A stretch of 64,000 nucleotides of DNA from Hydrogenophaga sp. Root209 (GCF_001428625.1 NZ_LMIE01000029.1:416881-480880), one strand, 5' to 3'; positions 40,202-51,866 are shown, counted from the stretch's first letter. The notes: a model not told the origin generated them from the sequence alone. Numbers and translations: made by a program.

Positions 40202-42163
40202 GTGGCCATCCCCCAGACCTTCATCCAGGAACTGCTCAACCGCGTGGACGTGGTCGACGTGGTGGGTCGCTACGTGCAGCTCAAGAAGGGTGGCGCCAAC
40301 CTGATGGGCCTGTGCCCGTTCCACGGCGAAAAATCGCCGTCGTTCAGCGTCAGCCCCACTAAGCAGTTCTATCACTGCTTCGGTTGTGGGGCCAACGGCA
40401 ACGCCATCGGCTTCCTGATGGAGCACGCCGGCATGAGCTTCATCGAGGCGGTGAAAGACCTGGCCCAGCAAACCGGCATGCAGATCCCCGAAGACGACGC
40501 CTCGCCGCAAGACCGCGAACGCGCAGCCCAGCAGCGCCAGAAACAGGTCACGCTGACCGACGTGCTGGAAAAAGCCGCGCAGGCTTATGCCAAACACCTC
40601 AAGGCCGCGCCGCGCGCGGTGGACTACCTCAAAGGCCGTGGACTGTCGGGTCAGATCGCCAAGACCTTCGGCCTGGGCTACGCGCCCGAAGGCTGGCGCG
40701 CGCTGGCCAGCGTTTTTGCGGACTATCAGGACCCGCTGCTGGTCGAGTCCGGCATGGTGATCGAGCACGAGGATGAGAAAGGCGCCGATGGCCAATCGAA
40801 ACGGTACGACCGTTTTCGCGACCGCATCATGTTCCCGATCCGCAACGTCAAGGGTGAGTGCATCGGCTTTGGCGGGCGCGTGCTCGACAAGGGTGAGCCC
40901 AAGTACCTGAACTCGCCCGAGACGCCGGTGTTCAGCAAGGGCCGCGAACTCTACGGCTTGTTCGAAGGCCGAACCGCCATCCGCGTGGCAGGTTACGCGC
41001 TGGTGACCGAGGGCTACATGGACGTGGTGGCCCTGGCCCAGCTCGGCTTTGCCAACGCCGTGGCCACGTTGGGCACGGCCTGCACGCCCGATCACGTGCA
41101 GAAACTGTTCCGCTTCACCGACTCGGTGGTGTTCAGCTTCGACGGCGACGGCGCCGGCCGGCGCGCGGCGCGCAAGGCACTCGACGCCGCCCTGCCCCTG
41201 GCCACCGACACGCGCAGCGTCAAGTTCCTCTTCCTGCCCGCCGAGCACGATCCCGACAGCTTCATTCGTGCCAACGGTGAAGCCGCGTTCGCCCAGTGCG
41301 TGAAAGAGTCCGTGCCGCTGTCGCGCTTCCTGATCGAGGCCGCCGGCGCCGACTGCGACCTCTCCACGGCCGAAGGCCGCGCCCGCATGGCCAGCCAGGC
41401 ACGCCCGCTCTGGAGCGCGCTGCCCGACGGCGCCCTGAAGCGCCAGCTGATCAGCGAGCTGTCCACCGGCATCGGCATCGGCAGCACGGACCTGCTGCAG
41501 CTCTGGCAACAAAGTGCTGGCGGCTCGCGCGCGCCGCGCTCAGCGGGGCAAGCGCCCGCCCAGTCGTCGCACGATGCGGGCTACGACGGCGGCGCCTCTT
41601 ACGAATCGTCGGCCAGCTCCTACGAATCCAGTGGAAGCGGCTATCGAAGCGACAGTGGCAGCACGTACGGCAAAAAGGGCTACAGCAAATGGCGCAAGGG
41701 CCCTCCCCCGCCGCCACGCATGCTGGGCACGCGTCGCGCGGGAGGCAGCCGCGCTGACCGCGCCGTGGGCCTGCTGCTGGCCAATGCTCAGGCGTGGGAC
41801 GGCCTCTCGGCAGACGACCACAGCCTGCTGGCCCACCTGCCCGCGCCCCACGGAGCACTGTTTGCCTGGCTGGAAACACAACTGCACGAACATGGCCCGC
41901 AGCCCTGGGCCGCCCTGCGTGAAGCCCTGCGGGGGCACGAGCACGAGGTGTTTGGCTGCACGCAGGTGGAACAAGTCCCGCCCAGCGACGATCCCGCCTC
42001 CGAACTCTCGGAGCTGGCCGACGTGATGAACCGCCTGCGCCGGGACGGCCTGGAAGCACAGGCGCGCCAGCTGGCAGACCGAGTGGCCGAGGGCGACCCA
42101 GGCGCGCTGGAAGACTACAAGCGCGTGAGTGCGCAACTGGTGGCCCTGAAATCCAGCGCCTGA
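40202..42163 (+). CDS. dnaG: DNA primase
   Basis: Makes RNA primers for replication. From GTG at 40202 the product is 653 residues. A zinc-binding domain has [31 protein letters not shown] (CHC2 fold), then the TOPRIM core with [18 protein letters not shown] and [16 protein letters not shown], whose acidic residues bind metal. The C-terminal helicase-binding domain (about residues 520-653) ends the protein. Between core and tail, residues about 455-505 are a low-complexity serine/tyrosine/glycine-rich linker ([19 protein letters not shown] and onwards) ending in a proline stretch. The GTG start is favoured because the family starts here ([19 protein letters not shown]). Followed by rpoD; rpsU is not adjacent, unlike E. 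coli. Confidence 0.94.
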   Translation: MAIPQTFIQELLNRVDVVDVVGRYVQLKKGGANLMGLCPFHGEKSPSFSVSPTKQFYHCFGCGANGNAIGFLMEHAGMSFIEAVKDLAQQTGMQIPEDDASPQDRERAAQQRQKQVTLTDVLEKAAQAYAKHLKAAPRAVDYLKGRGLSGQIAKTFGLGYAPEGWRALASVFADYQDPLLVESGMVIEHEDEKGADGQSKRYDRFRDRIMFPIRNVKGECIGFGGRVLDKGEPKYLNSPETPVFSKGRELYGLFEGRTAIRVAGYALVTEGYMDVVALAQLGFANAVATLGTACTPDHVQKLFRFTDSVVFSFDGDGAGRRAARKALDAALPLATDTRSVKFLFLPAEHDPDSFIRANGEAAFAQCVKESVPLSRFLIEAAGADCDLSTAEGRARMASQARPLWSALPDGALKRQLISELSTGIGIGSTDLLQLWQQSAGGSRAPRSAGQAPAQSSHDAGYDGGASYESSASSYESSGSGYRSDSGSTYGKKGYSKWRKGPPPPPRMLGTRRAGGSRADRAVGLLLANAQAWDGLSADDHSLLAHLPAPHGALFAWLETQLHEHGPQPWAALREALRGHEHEVFGCTQVEQVPPSDDPASELSELADVMNRLRRDGLEAQARQLADRVAEGDPGALEDYKRVSAQLVALKSSA

Positions 42164-42486
42164 GCCTACAGGAATACGGGCAGCGCGGTATAATCCACGG
42201 CTTTGCACCGCAAGCGCGACAGCAGCACCTCCGGCACCGGCCCGGCCCTTCGACAAGGGCTACATGGACACTTCTCCTGGCCACCTCAGCGACCCGCCCC
42301 GGGCCTGACGGAACCCCGCAAGGACTGCACACCAAATGTTCGCCCCAACAGCTTGCAGGCCCACCCTTTCCGGTGAAAGGTGGGCGTTGTGCCCAACAAA
42401 ATCACCGGGGTGGACCGCGTTGCGCGGCCTTCAGGCGTTTTTTGTGTGTTCTGCCGGTTCCAGTTCGACATTTTTCTGAGGTCCTC
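42164..42486 (+). promoter_or_regulatory. dnaG-rpoD intergenic region with promoter and hairpin
   Basis: The 323 bases hold a perfect -10 TATAAT at 42189-42194 with only a weak -35, so a promoter for rpoD is likely just after dnaG. At 42360-42384 CCCACC and GGTGGG arms enclose CTTTCCGGTGAAAG, a strong leader hairpin about 100 bases before the rpoD start. There is no T-run, so it is not a normal terminator; it may affect leader stability. I see no other gene here. Confidence 0.5.
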
Positions 42487-44823
<2,337 letters not shown>

Positions 44824-44842
44824 GACGCGTCGGACAAACCGC

Positions 44843-44870
44843 AAAAAGGGGAGCATTGGCTCCCCTTTTT
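44843..44870 (+). terminator. rho-independent terminator of rpoD
   Basis: AAAAAGGGGA and TCCCCTTTTT pair around GCATTGGC, directly after rpoD. Confidence 0.92.
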
Positions 44871-44996
44871 GCTGGGTGCATCACAACGGCCAACGCCTGC
44901 CGACAACAATGGATGCCAGCCAGTATCGTCATCCAAATCCCACTGGAGGCATCCGACGAGAGCCACTGATTGATGACTTTCAGTCAAAATACCTAC

Positions 44997-47828
44997 ATGA
45001 AACAACAGACTCCGCGCTCATTCGCCCACTCCCGCGGCCTCCATTCGCTGGTGCTCGCGGCTGTGCTGTGTGCCACCAGCGGCCTGGCATTTGCCCAGGG
45101 CAACACCGCGGCGTCACGCTTTTACGAAGACGCGCTGCAACGTTTCGAGAAAAAGGACTACTCCGGCTCCATCATCCAGCTCAAGAACGCGCTGAAAGAC
45201 ACCCCGAACAACCTGCCGGTGCAACTGCTGTTGGGCAAGGCCCTGTTGGAAAACGGCGATGTGGTGGCGGCCGAAGTTGCGTTCAATGAGGCTCTGAGGC
45301 TGGGCGTCAACCGGGCCGAGGTGGTGGAGCGACTGGGCCGGTCGATGGTTGCCCAGGGCAAGCAGCTGGACATGCTCGCCCACCCCGCCTTGCAACCGGC
45401 TGGCCTGCCCAACGGACTTCAACTCCAGATGCACGTGCTGCGCGCAGGCGCTCAGGCTGACTTGGGACAAATCGCGCCCGCCCTGAAATCCATCGACGAC
45501 GCACGAAGACTCGACAGCCGGTCGCCCGACGTGTGGCTGGCCGAAGTGCCCATCCGCATCCGCAGCAAGAAGTTCACCGAAGCCCTGCAGGCCGTGGATC
45601 ACGCACTGAGCATTGCGCCCAACATGGCCGAGGCCCACTACCAGAAAGGTTCGATCCTGCACGTGCAGGGCGACCTGACCGGTGCGACCGCCTCCTACAC
45701 CCGGGCGCTGCAACTGGATGCCAACCATGTCGAAGCGCTGATTGCACAGATCGGCCTCCAACTGGATGCCAACCGGTTGGAAGAAGCGGCGCGGGATGCG
45801 ATCGCCTTGCAGCGCGTGGCGCCCAAGGATCCCCGTGGCTCCTACTTCAAGGCCTTGCTGGCCGAACGACAGGGTCGGGTGCCGGAGGCACAGGCGGCGT
45901 TGCGAGAGGTGACTTCTCTGCTCGATCCGGTGCCCATGTCCTTCATGCGGTACCGCTCACAGTTGCTCATGCTCAATGGCCTGTCGCACCACGGACTCAA
46001 CGAACCCGAAAAGGCCCGGCAGTACCTTGAGGCGTACCTGCGCACCCAGCCCAACAGCCCCGTCACCCGGCTGCTGGCACGCATTTACCTGAGCACGGGC
46101 AGCGTGACCGAAGCGGCCAATCTGCTGGAGAACTACCTGAAGAACCAGCCCGGCGACGGTCTGGCCAGCAACCTGCTCGGCTCGGTGTACATCGCGCAGG
46201 GCAAACACGCACGGGCGGCCACCCTCATGCAGCAAACCCTCAGGTCGCAGGACTTGCCCGAGTACCGGACCACCCTCGGCATGGGCCTGCTGGGCTCGGG
46301 TCAAACCGCCGGCGCTCTGGCCGAACTGGAGGCCGCCTACAAGAAGGACCCCAAACAGCTGGCCGCGGCCATCGTGTTGTCGCAGCTCTACCTGCGTGAG
46401 GGCCAGCAGGCCAGGGGACTGGCGTTGATCCAGACCCTGGTGAAACAGCAACCCGCCAACGCCGGCTTGTACGACCTGCTCGGCCAGGCTCAGGCCCAGA
46501 ATGGCGACGCGATGGCCGCGCGAGCATCTTTCGAAAAAGCCGCCCAGCTGTCGCCCGACTTGATCCAGGCACAGCTCCACCTGGCACGGCTCGATCTGGA
46601 TGCCCGCGCACTCGATGCAGCAGAACAGCGACTCACCAACCTGCTCAAGATCCACCCGCGCAACACCGATGGCCTGGCCACCATGGCCCGCGTGGCCGAT
46701 CTGCGCGGCAAAGCCGCTGAAGCGCAGACCTGGCTGGAGAAGGCCAGGGACAACTCGGGCTCACGCGAGCTTCGCTGGAACCTCGCACTGGTGGACCTCC
46801 ACCTGCGCGCCGGCCGGCCGGAGCAGGCGCTGGCCGAAGCGAAGATCGCGCAAGGAAAATCGTCCGACAACATCACGAGCCTGCTGTTCTACAGCCGCGC
46901 ACAGCTGGCCATGGGTGACGCACAAGGCGCGCGAGGCACCCTCAGCAGAGCCACCCGGCTTGCCGACTTTGACGCCGATCTGCAAGTAGAGATCGCGACC
47001 CAGCAACTCGCGGCTCAGAACCTGGATGGCGCGTACTACAGCCTGGACAAGGCACTCACAGGTCAACCCGAATCGCTGCCCGCCCAAGTGCTTATGGCGC
47101 GGGTGGAGTTCCAGCGAGGCGAAGTGGCCAAGGCCGAACAGCGCGCGCGCAACATCGTGCAGAAGTACCCACGCCGTGCCGTGGGCCACACGTTGACGGG
47201 GGATCTCGCCATCGCCCAAACCCGCCCAGGACCCGCGCTGGAGGCGTTTCGCAAGGCACATGCCGTGGAGCCTTCGAGCAGCACCACCCTGCGGCTCATG
47301 CAGGCGCTGGAAACACAGGGCAACGACAAGGGCGCGCAAGAAGCCGCAGCCCAGAGACTTCGTCAGGCGCCCAGGGACACGGTCGTTCTGAATGCCTTGG
47401 CCGACCTGCATGCAAGGGCTGGCCGGTATGGCGACGCCGGGAAAAACTACCAGGCGCTGCTGTTGCAGCAGCCACAGGACGTGTCCGCACTCAACAACCT
47501 GGCCAACATCCAGCTGAAGCTGGGTGACAAAACCGCCTTGCAAACCGCCGAAAAGGCCCATGGTCTGGCGCCCGCCAACGCCCTGGTGATCGACACGCTG
47601 GGATGGGCGCATCACCATTTCGGCCAGCAGGATCGGGCGCTGAGCCTTCTGCGCGACGCGCGCCTGAGGGAACCCGCCAACCCGGAGATCCGCTACCACC
47701 TGGCCAAGGTGCTGGCGCAGACCGGTCGCCAAGGCGAGGCCCAGGAAGAATTGCGCGAGGCGATGAAAACCGGGCGGCCGTTCGAAGGCTCCAGGGAAGC
47801 GGAGCAGTTGCTGAAGACCCTGAACTGA
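44997..47828 (+). CDS. prsT: PEP-CTERM system TPR-repeat protein PrsT
   Basis: PrsT is a large periplasmic TPR protein of the exosortase (XrtA)/PEP-CTERM export system, thought to handle or regulate surface polysaccharide and PEP-CTERM proteins. This product has 943 residues with about 20 TPR-like helical repeats, such as NTAASRFYEDALQRFEKKDYSGSIIQLKNAL. The C-terminus also fits (NAKAHGLAPANALVIDTLGWAHHHFGQQDRALSLL). The N-terminus (SLVLAAVLCATSGLAFAQG) is a signal peptidase I type; the cysteine is not in a lipobox, so unlike many PrsT it is probably not a lipoprotein. Start at 44997 is chosen because the signal follows; ATG at 44973 is possible. No xrtA or other prs gene lies in the window. 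A PEP-CTERM protein follows 141 bases later. Confidence 0.85.
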   Translation: MKQQTPRSFAHSRGLHSLVLAAVLCATSGLAFAQGNTAASRFYEDALQRFEKKDYSGSIIQLKNALKDTPNNLPVQLLLGKALLENGDVVAAEVAFNEALRLGVNRAEVVERLGRSMVAQGKQLDMLAHPALQPAGLPNGLQLQMHVLRAGAQADLGQIAPALKSIDDARRLDSRSPDVWLAEVPIRIRSKKFTEALQAVDHALSIAPNMAEAHYQKGSILHVQGDLTGATASYTRALQLDANHVEALIAQIGLQLDANRLEEAARDAIALQRVAPKDPRGSYFKALLAERQGRVPEAQAALREVTSLLDPVPMSFMRYRSQLLMLNGLSHHGLNEPEKARQYLEAYLRTQPNSPVTRLLARIYLSTGSVTEAANLLENYLKNQPGDGLASNLLGSVYIAQGKHARAATLMQQTLRSQDLPEYRTTLGMGLLGSGQTAGALAELEAAYKKDPKQLAAAIVLSQLYLREGQQARGLALIQTLVKQQPANAGLYDLLGQAQAQNGDAMAARASFEKAAQLSPDLIQAQLHLARLDLDARALDAAEQRLTNLLKIHPRNTDGLATMARVADLRGKAAEAQTWLEKARDNSGSRELRWNLALVDLHLRAGRPEQALAEAKIAQGKSSDNITSLLFYSRAQLAMGDAQGARGTLSRATRLADFDADLQVEIATQQLAAQNLDGAYYSLDKALTGQPESLPAQVLMARVEFQRGEVAKAEQRARNIVQKYPRRAVGHTLTGDLAIAQTRPGPALEAFRKAHAVEPSSSTTLRLMQALETQGNDKGAQEAAAQRLRQAPRDTVVLNALADLHARAGRYGDAGKNYQALLLQQPQDVSALNNLANIQLKLGDKTALQTAEKAHGLAPANALVIDTLGWAHHHFGQQDRALSLLRDARLREPANPEIRYHLAKVLAQTGRQGEAQEELREAMKTGRPFEGSREAEQLLKTLN

Positions 47829-47908
47829 CGTCGGATTTTTTTACAGTTTCGCGTGCAAACACCTTGCAAGACGATGTAACTGTTTGATTGTCCTTGTACT
47901 TGATTGTC

Positions 47909-47923
47909 TGGCCCGATTAATGC
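47909..47923 (+). promoter_or_regulatory. sigma-54 promoter candidate before PEP-CTERM gene
   Basis: TGGCCCGATTAATGC has the GG and GC of sigma-54 promoters 10 bases apart and differs little from TGGCACG-N4-TTGC. The predicted transcription start is about 35 bases before the ATG. Sigma-54 with the activator PrsR is known to control many PEP-CTERM genes. Confidence 0.6.
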
Positions 47924-47969
47924 TTGAACGTAGCCAAAGTACTCCTTGAGTTTGACAAAGGTCTTTGAC

Positions 47970-48740
47970 ATGAAACAACAAATTGCCTCCTCTGCCCTGT
48001 TCCGTGCGTTGGCTGCAGCTTGCCTGCTGACCGCGGCAGCGTCTGCGCACGCCGCGACGAACTGGACGGCCTCGTACGGTGGGTGCGGTGACAGCGGCAA
48101 CGTCGTTGCTGCGTCCGGCAGTTTCGGCACCTGCGGCGGCAGTGGGGTGGACGTGCGCGGCAGCTCGGTGATCGGCGGCAGCGTCACGGACGCCACCGTG
48201 AAGGCATGGAGCGGTGGCCTGGGCGTTCAAAACCAAAACGAATCCAACACGAATGGCCCACATGCCCTGGACAACTACGGCGGTCTGGACGCACTGATCT
48301 TCAAGTTCACGGAGTCAGTGTCCCTGACCGGCCTCACACTGGGATGGAACGGCTCTGACAACAGCACCAGTCACTACAACGATTCCGACGTGTCCATCTA
48401 TGCGTGGACTGGCGCTTCCGCCACGCCAACGAGTTATGCATCGTCTGTTGCCGGCTGGGTTTTGATCGGTGACTACTTCAACGTCGGCACGAAAACCGGA
48501 AACACCCAAGCTGTTGCCACTCCCGTTTTTTCGAGCTACTGGCTGGTGAGCGCGTACGGATCCAGCACCGGCAGCAGCACCGATGCATTCAAAGTCCTGT
48601 CGCTCGCCGGCACCTACTGCGGCGCCCTGTGCGCCCCTCCCGGTGGCGACGTGCCCGAGCCCGGCTCGCTCGCGCTCATGGCCATGGGTGCTTTCGGTTT
48701 GATGGCTGCTCGCCGCCGTCAGAAGAACCAGGCGATCTGA
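47970..48740 (+). CDS. PEP-CTERM sorting-domain protein
   Basis: An exported protein of 256 residues. The signal peptide (FRALAAACLLTAAASAHA) is followed by a beta-rich domain with serine, glycine and aromatic residues; cysteines occur at GGCGDSG, FGTCGGSG and GTYCGALCAPP and could form disulfides. The tail VPEPGSLALMAMGAFGLMAARRRQ is a PEP-CTERM sorting signal (PEP motif, membrane helix, arginine cluster), processed by an exosortase and probably tied to extracellular polysaccharide. The exosortase is outside the window. A candidate sigma-54 promoter sits at 47909-47923 and a terminator follows. I cannot say what the surface domain does. Confidence 0.9.
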   Translation: MKQQIASSALFRALAAACLLTAAASAHAATNWTASYGGCGDSGNVVAASGSFGTCGGSGVDVRGSSVIGGSVTDATVKAWSGGLGVQNQNESNTNGPHALDNYGGLDALIFKFTESVSLTGLTLGWNGSDNSTSHYNDSDVSIYAWTGASATPTSYASSVAGWVLIGDYFNVGTKTGNTQAVATPVFSSYWLVSAYGSSTGSSTDAFKVLSLAGTYCGALCAPPGGDVPEPGSLALMAMGAFGLMAARRRQKNQAI

Positions 48741-48768
48741 ATTCCACTGGCCTTGAGCCGGTACACAT

Positions 48769-48799
48769 GAAAGGGAGCCCGAGTGGCTCCCTTCTTTTT
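48769..48799 (+). terminator. rho-independent terminator of PEP-CTERM gene
   Basis: AAGGGAGCC and GGCTCCCTT pair around CGAGT, followed by CTTTTTG. Confidence 0.88.
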
Positions 48800-48821
48800 G
48801 TCTGTCGTTCGGGCGCTGCGA

Positions 48822-50222
48822 TCACACCTGCGGCAACGTCACCGTGACAGACAGCCCCGGCCTAGCATTGCGCACCGCAAATGTGCCGCCGTGTGCCTGC
48901 GCCACCAAGCGGCACAGATAGAGACCCAAGCCCACACCGCCAGCGTTGCGGGTGCGGGCGGTATCGGGTCGGAAAAAAGCTTGCGCCAGATGCGGCAACT
49001 GATCGTCCGGCACGCCGGGGCCATGGTCGCGCACTTCCAGTTCGATGCCCTGCCCTGTTTCGCCGATGCGGCGAATGTGCAACTCCGGCGGCAGCGGGGC
49101 GCCAGCGCTGTGGCGCAGTGCGTTGTCGAGCAGGTTGCGCAGCAGCAACCGGATGCGGATGCGGTCCAGCGGCATGGTGGGCAGGTGCTGCGCGGCTTGC
49201 AGATGGATGTTGATGGCCAACGGCTGGGCGCTGGCGAGTTCGTCAATCACCTCGCGAGCGAGCTCCGCCAGGTCGGTGGACTCTCGGTGCAAGGCTTGGT
49301 GACGACCCGCCAGGCGCTCGCTTTCCAGCAAATCACTGATGAGCTGGGCCATTTCCGCCAGATCGCGCAGCAGGGCATCGCGCTGCGGCGTGACGTCTGC
49401 TGTGTCGGGCAACAGTTCGGTGTTGAGCCGGGCGCGTGTGAGCGGACTTCGCAATTCGTGGCTGATGGCCAGCAACAACGCGCGCTGGGCCTCCAGCATC
49501 TGGTGGATGTCATGACCCATGGTGTTGATCGTCGCGGCGAGTTCACCCAGTTCATCAGGCCCTTTGGGGTGGCGCACCGGGATCGGCTGTCCAAACTCAC
49601 CGGCGCCAAAACGCAGTGCGCCCTGGCGGATGTCGTCCAGCGGGCGCAGCAGGCGGCGCACATACAAAAACGCCAACAGCGTGAGCAGCAGCAACACGGT
49701 GAGCGTGAAGCCGAACAGTCGCGGACGGCGCTCGAACGCCGCTTCGTTCAAGCCGAATCCCAGGCGGTGGCCGTCGGCAGTGGTTCGTTGCAACAGCTGT
49801 TGCCAGTCCTTGTCGTCGCCCCAGTCTTCGGGGTCCCGGCCCTTGGCCCCGGGTGGTCCATTCCGCTGCCAGTCCATCCGGGCCTGTTCCGGATGGGAAC
49901 GCCAGTTCACCAGTGGGCCGGAGATGTCGATGGTGATCGGCAGGCGCTGAGTGATCGCCTGGGCGCGCTCGGTGTTGGGTGCACTGCCAGCGGGGGCGAT
50001 GTCAGCGGCCAGGCGGTCCACGTAGTCCATGAGCAATGGTCGCGCCGCATCGCGCCAGCCCACCGAAAATGCTTTCTGCGCCCCACCGATGAAGGCGAAC
50101 GCGACGCCCAGCGCCAGCAGCAGGAACACCATCATCAAGCGCAGCTTGAGGGAACAACGCAGAGCGCTGAGCGCGCGGCGAAACCAAGGCGGTCGCTGTG
50201 CGGAGACTGCGGGGACTTTCAT
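48822..50222 (-). CDS. two-component sensor histidine kinase (CpxA/QseC-like)
   Basis: Membrane sensor of the operon. The 466-residue product has a first helix near residues 28-48 (MVFLLLALGVAFAFIGG), a periplasmic sensor loop (about 50-165), a second helix (LFGFTLTVLLLLTLLAFLYV), a HAMP segment, then the kinase core. The H-box is SHELRSPLTRARLNTE (phosphorylated histidine). The N-box is RNLLDNALRHS, and G-boxes are DHGPGVPDDQL and GGVGLGLYLCRLVAQAHGG. It overlaps the response regulator by four bases (ATGA, 50219-50222). Near a Spy/CpxP-like gene in the same operon, so envelope stress is the likely signal; this is inference. Confidence 0.9.
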   Translation of the reverse strand: MKVPAVSAQRPPWFRRALSALRCSLKLRLMMVFLLLALGVAFAFIGGAQKAFSVGWRDAARPLLMDYVDRLAADIAPAGSAPNTERAQAITQRLPITIDISGPLVNWRSHPEQARMDWQRNGPPGAKGRDPEDWGDDKDWQQLLQRTTADGHRLGFGLNEAAFERRPRLFGFTLTVLLLLTLLAFLYVRRLLRPLDDIRQGALRFGAGEFGQPIPVRHPKGPDELGELAATINTMGHDIHQMLEAQRALLLAISHELRSPLTRARLNTELLPDTADVTPQRDALLRDLAEMAQLISDLLESERLAGRHQALHRESTDLAELAREVIDELASAQPLAINIHLQAAQHLPTMPLDRIRIRLLLRNLLDNALRHSAGAPLPPELHIRRIGETGQGIELEVRDHGPGVPDDQLPHLAQAFFRPDTARTRNAGGVGLGLYLCRLVAQAHGGTFAVRNARPGLSVTVTLPQV

Positions 50223-50917
50223 GGCGCCAGCTTGCGCAGCGCCAGCGAGTAACCAGCGTTGCGCAGGGTCTTGATGCAGTCCAGCGGTTCGAGCTTCTTG
50301 CGCAGGCGGCTCACCACGATGTCCACCGCGCGGGTGTAGAGGTCGGCTTCGTGGCCACGCAACTGGTTCAGGATGTCGTCGCGGGTGAACACGCGCCCGC
50401 TCTCGCGTGCCAGCAGGTGCAGCAGTTCGAACTCGGTGCCGGTGAGCTCCACCACCTCGCCCTGGCGCGTCACGCTGCGGCGTGCCGGGTCGATGGTGAG
50501 GCCCTCGAAGGCCAGCACGTCCGGCGCCGGAACGCCGTTGGCCGGCCCGTTGTGACCGTTTCGACGCCGCAGCATGGTCTGGATGTGCGCCACCAGTTCG
50601 CGCGGCTCGAAGGGTTTGGGCAGGTAGGCGTCGGCGCCGAGTTCGAGGCCAACCACGCGGTCCATCACGTCGCCGCGCGCGGTGAGCATCACGATGGGAA
50701 TGTCGCTTTCCTTGCGGATGGTGCGACAGAGTTCGAAGCCGTCCATCTCGGGCAGCATCACGTCGAGGATGGCCGCGTCGAACACGCCGCTGCGCAAACG
50801 CGCCAGCCCTTCGCTGGGCTTGAGCGCATGGGTGAGCTCAAGCTCGAACCGCTGGAAGTAAGTGGCCAGCGGTGGGCCGAGCTGTTCGTCGTCGTCAATC
50901 AACAATACGCGGTGCAT
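50219..50917 (-). CDS. OmpR-family response regulator
   Basis: Transcriptional regulator of 232 residues paired with the kinase. The receiver starts MHRVLLIDDDEQL (acidic pocket) with the phosphoacceptor aspartate in AAILDVMLPEMDG, and the conserved threonine and lysine in VMLTARGD and PKPFEPREL. The C-terminal winged helix follows (LTGTEFELLHLLARESGRVFTRDDILNQLRGHEADLYTRAVDIVVSRLRKKLEP). It most likely drives its own operon and the Spy-like gene. Preceded by a 97-residue unknown gene. Confidence 0.93.
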   Translation of the reverse strand: MHRVLLIDDDEQLGPPLATYFQRFELELTHALKPSEGLARLRSGVFDAAILDVMLPEMDGFELCRTIRKESDIPIVMLTARGDVMDRVVGLELGADAYLPKPFEPRELVAHIQTMLRRRNGHNGPANGVPAPDVLAFEGLTIDPARRSVTRQGEVVELTGTEFELLHLLARESGRVFTRDDILNQLRGHEADLYTRAVDIVVSRLRKKLEPLDCIKTLRNAGYSLALRKLAP

Positions 50918-50926
50918 GCGGCATTG

Positions 50927-51220
50927 TCACATTGCGCTCAGCGCGCGGTGGCGCACGATGAGGCGGCGCAGCCGTTGCTGCGCACCGTTGTCCAAGCCAT
51001 CGAAGCGGTCGGCCACTGAGAGGATGGCTGGCAGCGTGAGCACCGCTTCGTGGGGCTGGCGGCGCGACAGGCTGGCCCACAGGCTGAGCGCATGCTCGCG
51101 GTCGAAACGCGGACCCCAGACCAGGGCCAGCAGCTCGTCGTGCGGGTCATCCACGCCGGCCAGCAGCGCCGGACCATGGTCGCGCAGCCGCTGGGCGATC
51201 GTTTGCAACACGGGCGACAT
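50927..51220 (-). CDS. small protein of unknown function (97 aa)
   Basis: I do not recognise a family. From ATG at 51220 the protein is MSPVLQTIAQRLRDHGPALLAG and onwards, mostly helical and arginine/leucine-rich with a C-terminal basic helix (QQRLRRLIVRHRALSAM). No signal peptide or membrane segment. It lies between the Spy-like gene and the response regulator, 9 bases before the latter. A TTG at 51238 overlaps the Spy-like stop (TTGA) and would add six residues. Because the four genes are tightly linked it may take part in the envelope-stress response. Confidence 0.6.
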   Translation of the reverse strand: MSPVLQTIAQRLRDHGPALLAGVDDPHDELLALVWGPRFDREHALSLWASLSRRQPHEAVLTLPAILSVADRFDGLDNGAQQRLRRLIVRHRALSAM

Positions 51221-51234
51221 GGCGCTCACCCGCT

Positions 51235-51705
51235 TCAACCGCGCGAGAACCAGCCCTTGCGCTTCTGCATGCGCTCGCGCACCTCGGCCTGCTGCGCGGG
51301 GTTGAGGCTGTCGTAGAAGTCGGCCATGGCGTTGATCACCTCAGGGCTGCTCACCTGCACCACGCGGGTTTTCTCGTCGAGCAGGCTCAAGGCGCGTGCG
51401 CGGTCGAACTTGTCACCGGCCACGAGCGCGCGCACCTCGGCGCGCGGGTCGGTGGTCTGGCCAATGAAAGCGGTGCGCTGGGCCTGCAGCTTGTCGGCCA
51501 GCACGCCGAGTTTCTGCTGCTGTTCGGCGTTGAGATCGAGCTTCTTCGTCACGCGCTCGATGACCTTGCCGCGCATTTCGATCATGTGCTCGGCGCTCAT
51601 GGGGCCGTGTTCGTGGTGACCGCGCGTGCCGCAGGCGGTGAGGCCGCCGACGGCGATGGTGACGCCGGACAGGGCAATGAGGGAGCGTTTGATCCAGGGT
51701 TTCAT
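51235..51705 (-). CDS. Spy/CpxP-family periplasmic protein
   Basis: Predicted periplasmic chaperone or kinase-modulating protein: 156 residues, starting MKPWIKRSLIALSGVTIAVGGLTACGTRGHHEHG. The signal ends in LTAC, so this is probably a lipoprotein. The helical part carries LNAEQQQKLGVLADKLQAQR and LNPAQQAEVRERMQKRKG, variants of the LTxxQ motif of Spy/CpxP. In E. coli, CpxP restrains the CpxA kinase; being first in an operon with a kinase and regulator suggests a similar feedback, but the operon linkage differs from E. coli. The histidine-rich GHHEHG could bind metal. Confidence 0.82.
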   Translation of the reverse strand: MKPWIKRSLIALSGVTIAVGGLTACGTRGHHEHGPMSAEHMIEMRGKVIERVTKKLDLNAEQQQKLGVLADKLQAQRTAFIGQTTDPRAEVRALVAGDKFDRARALSLLDEKTRVVQVSSPEVINAMADFYDSLNPAQQAEVRERMQKRKGWFSRG

Positions 51706-51866
51706 GACAGTGTCCTTTGGGAGGATGGGTTGAACATGACCGTGATGGTGCCGGCAGGCCCCTCCCCCGTCGTCTCGCGGCGGTTTCGGTTTGTTTCGTT
51801 TCATTTCATACGGGGCCACTGCACAATTCGACCAACACGCCACCTCTGGCGCCGCGGAGCCCCTGC

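Noticed and set aside
38632-41512. Long frames (576 and 718 codons) opposite the acyl-CoA ligase and dnaG
   Set aside because: Both lie opposite or across identified genes and have no recognisable protein features.
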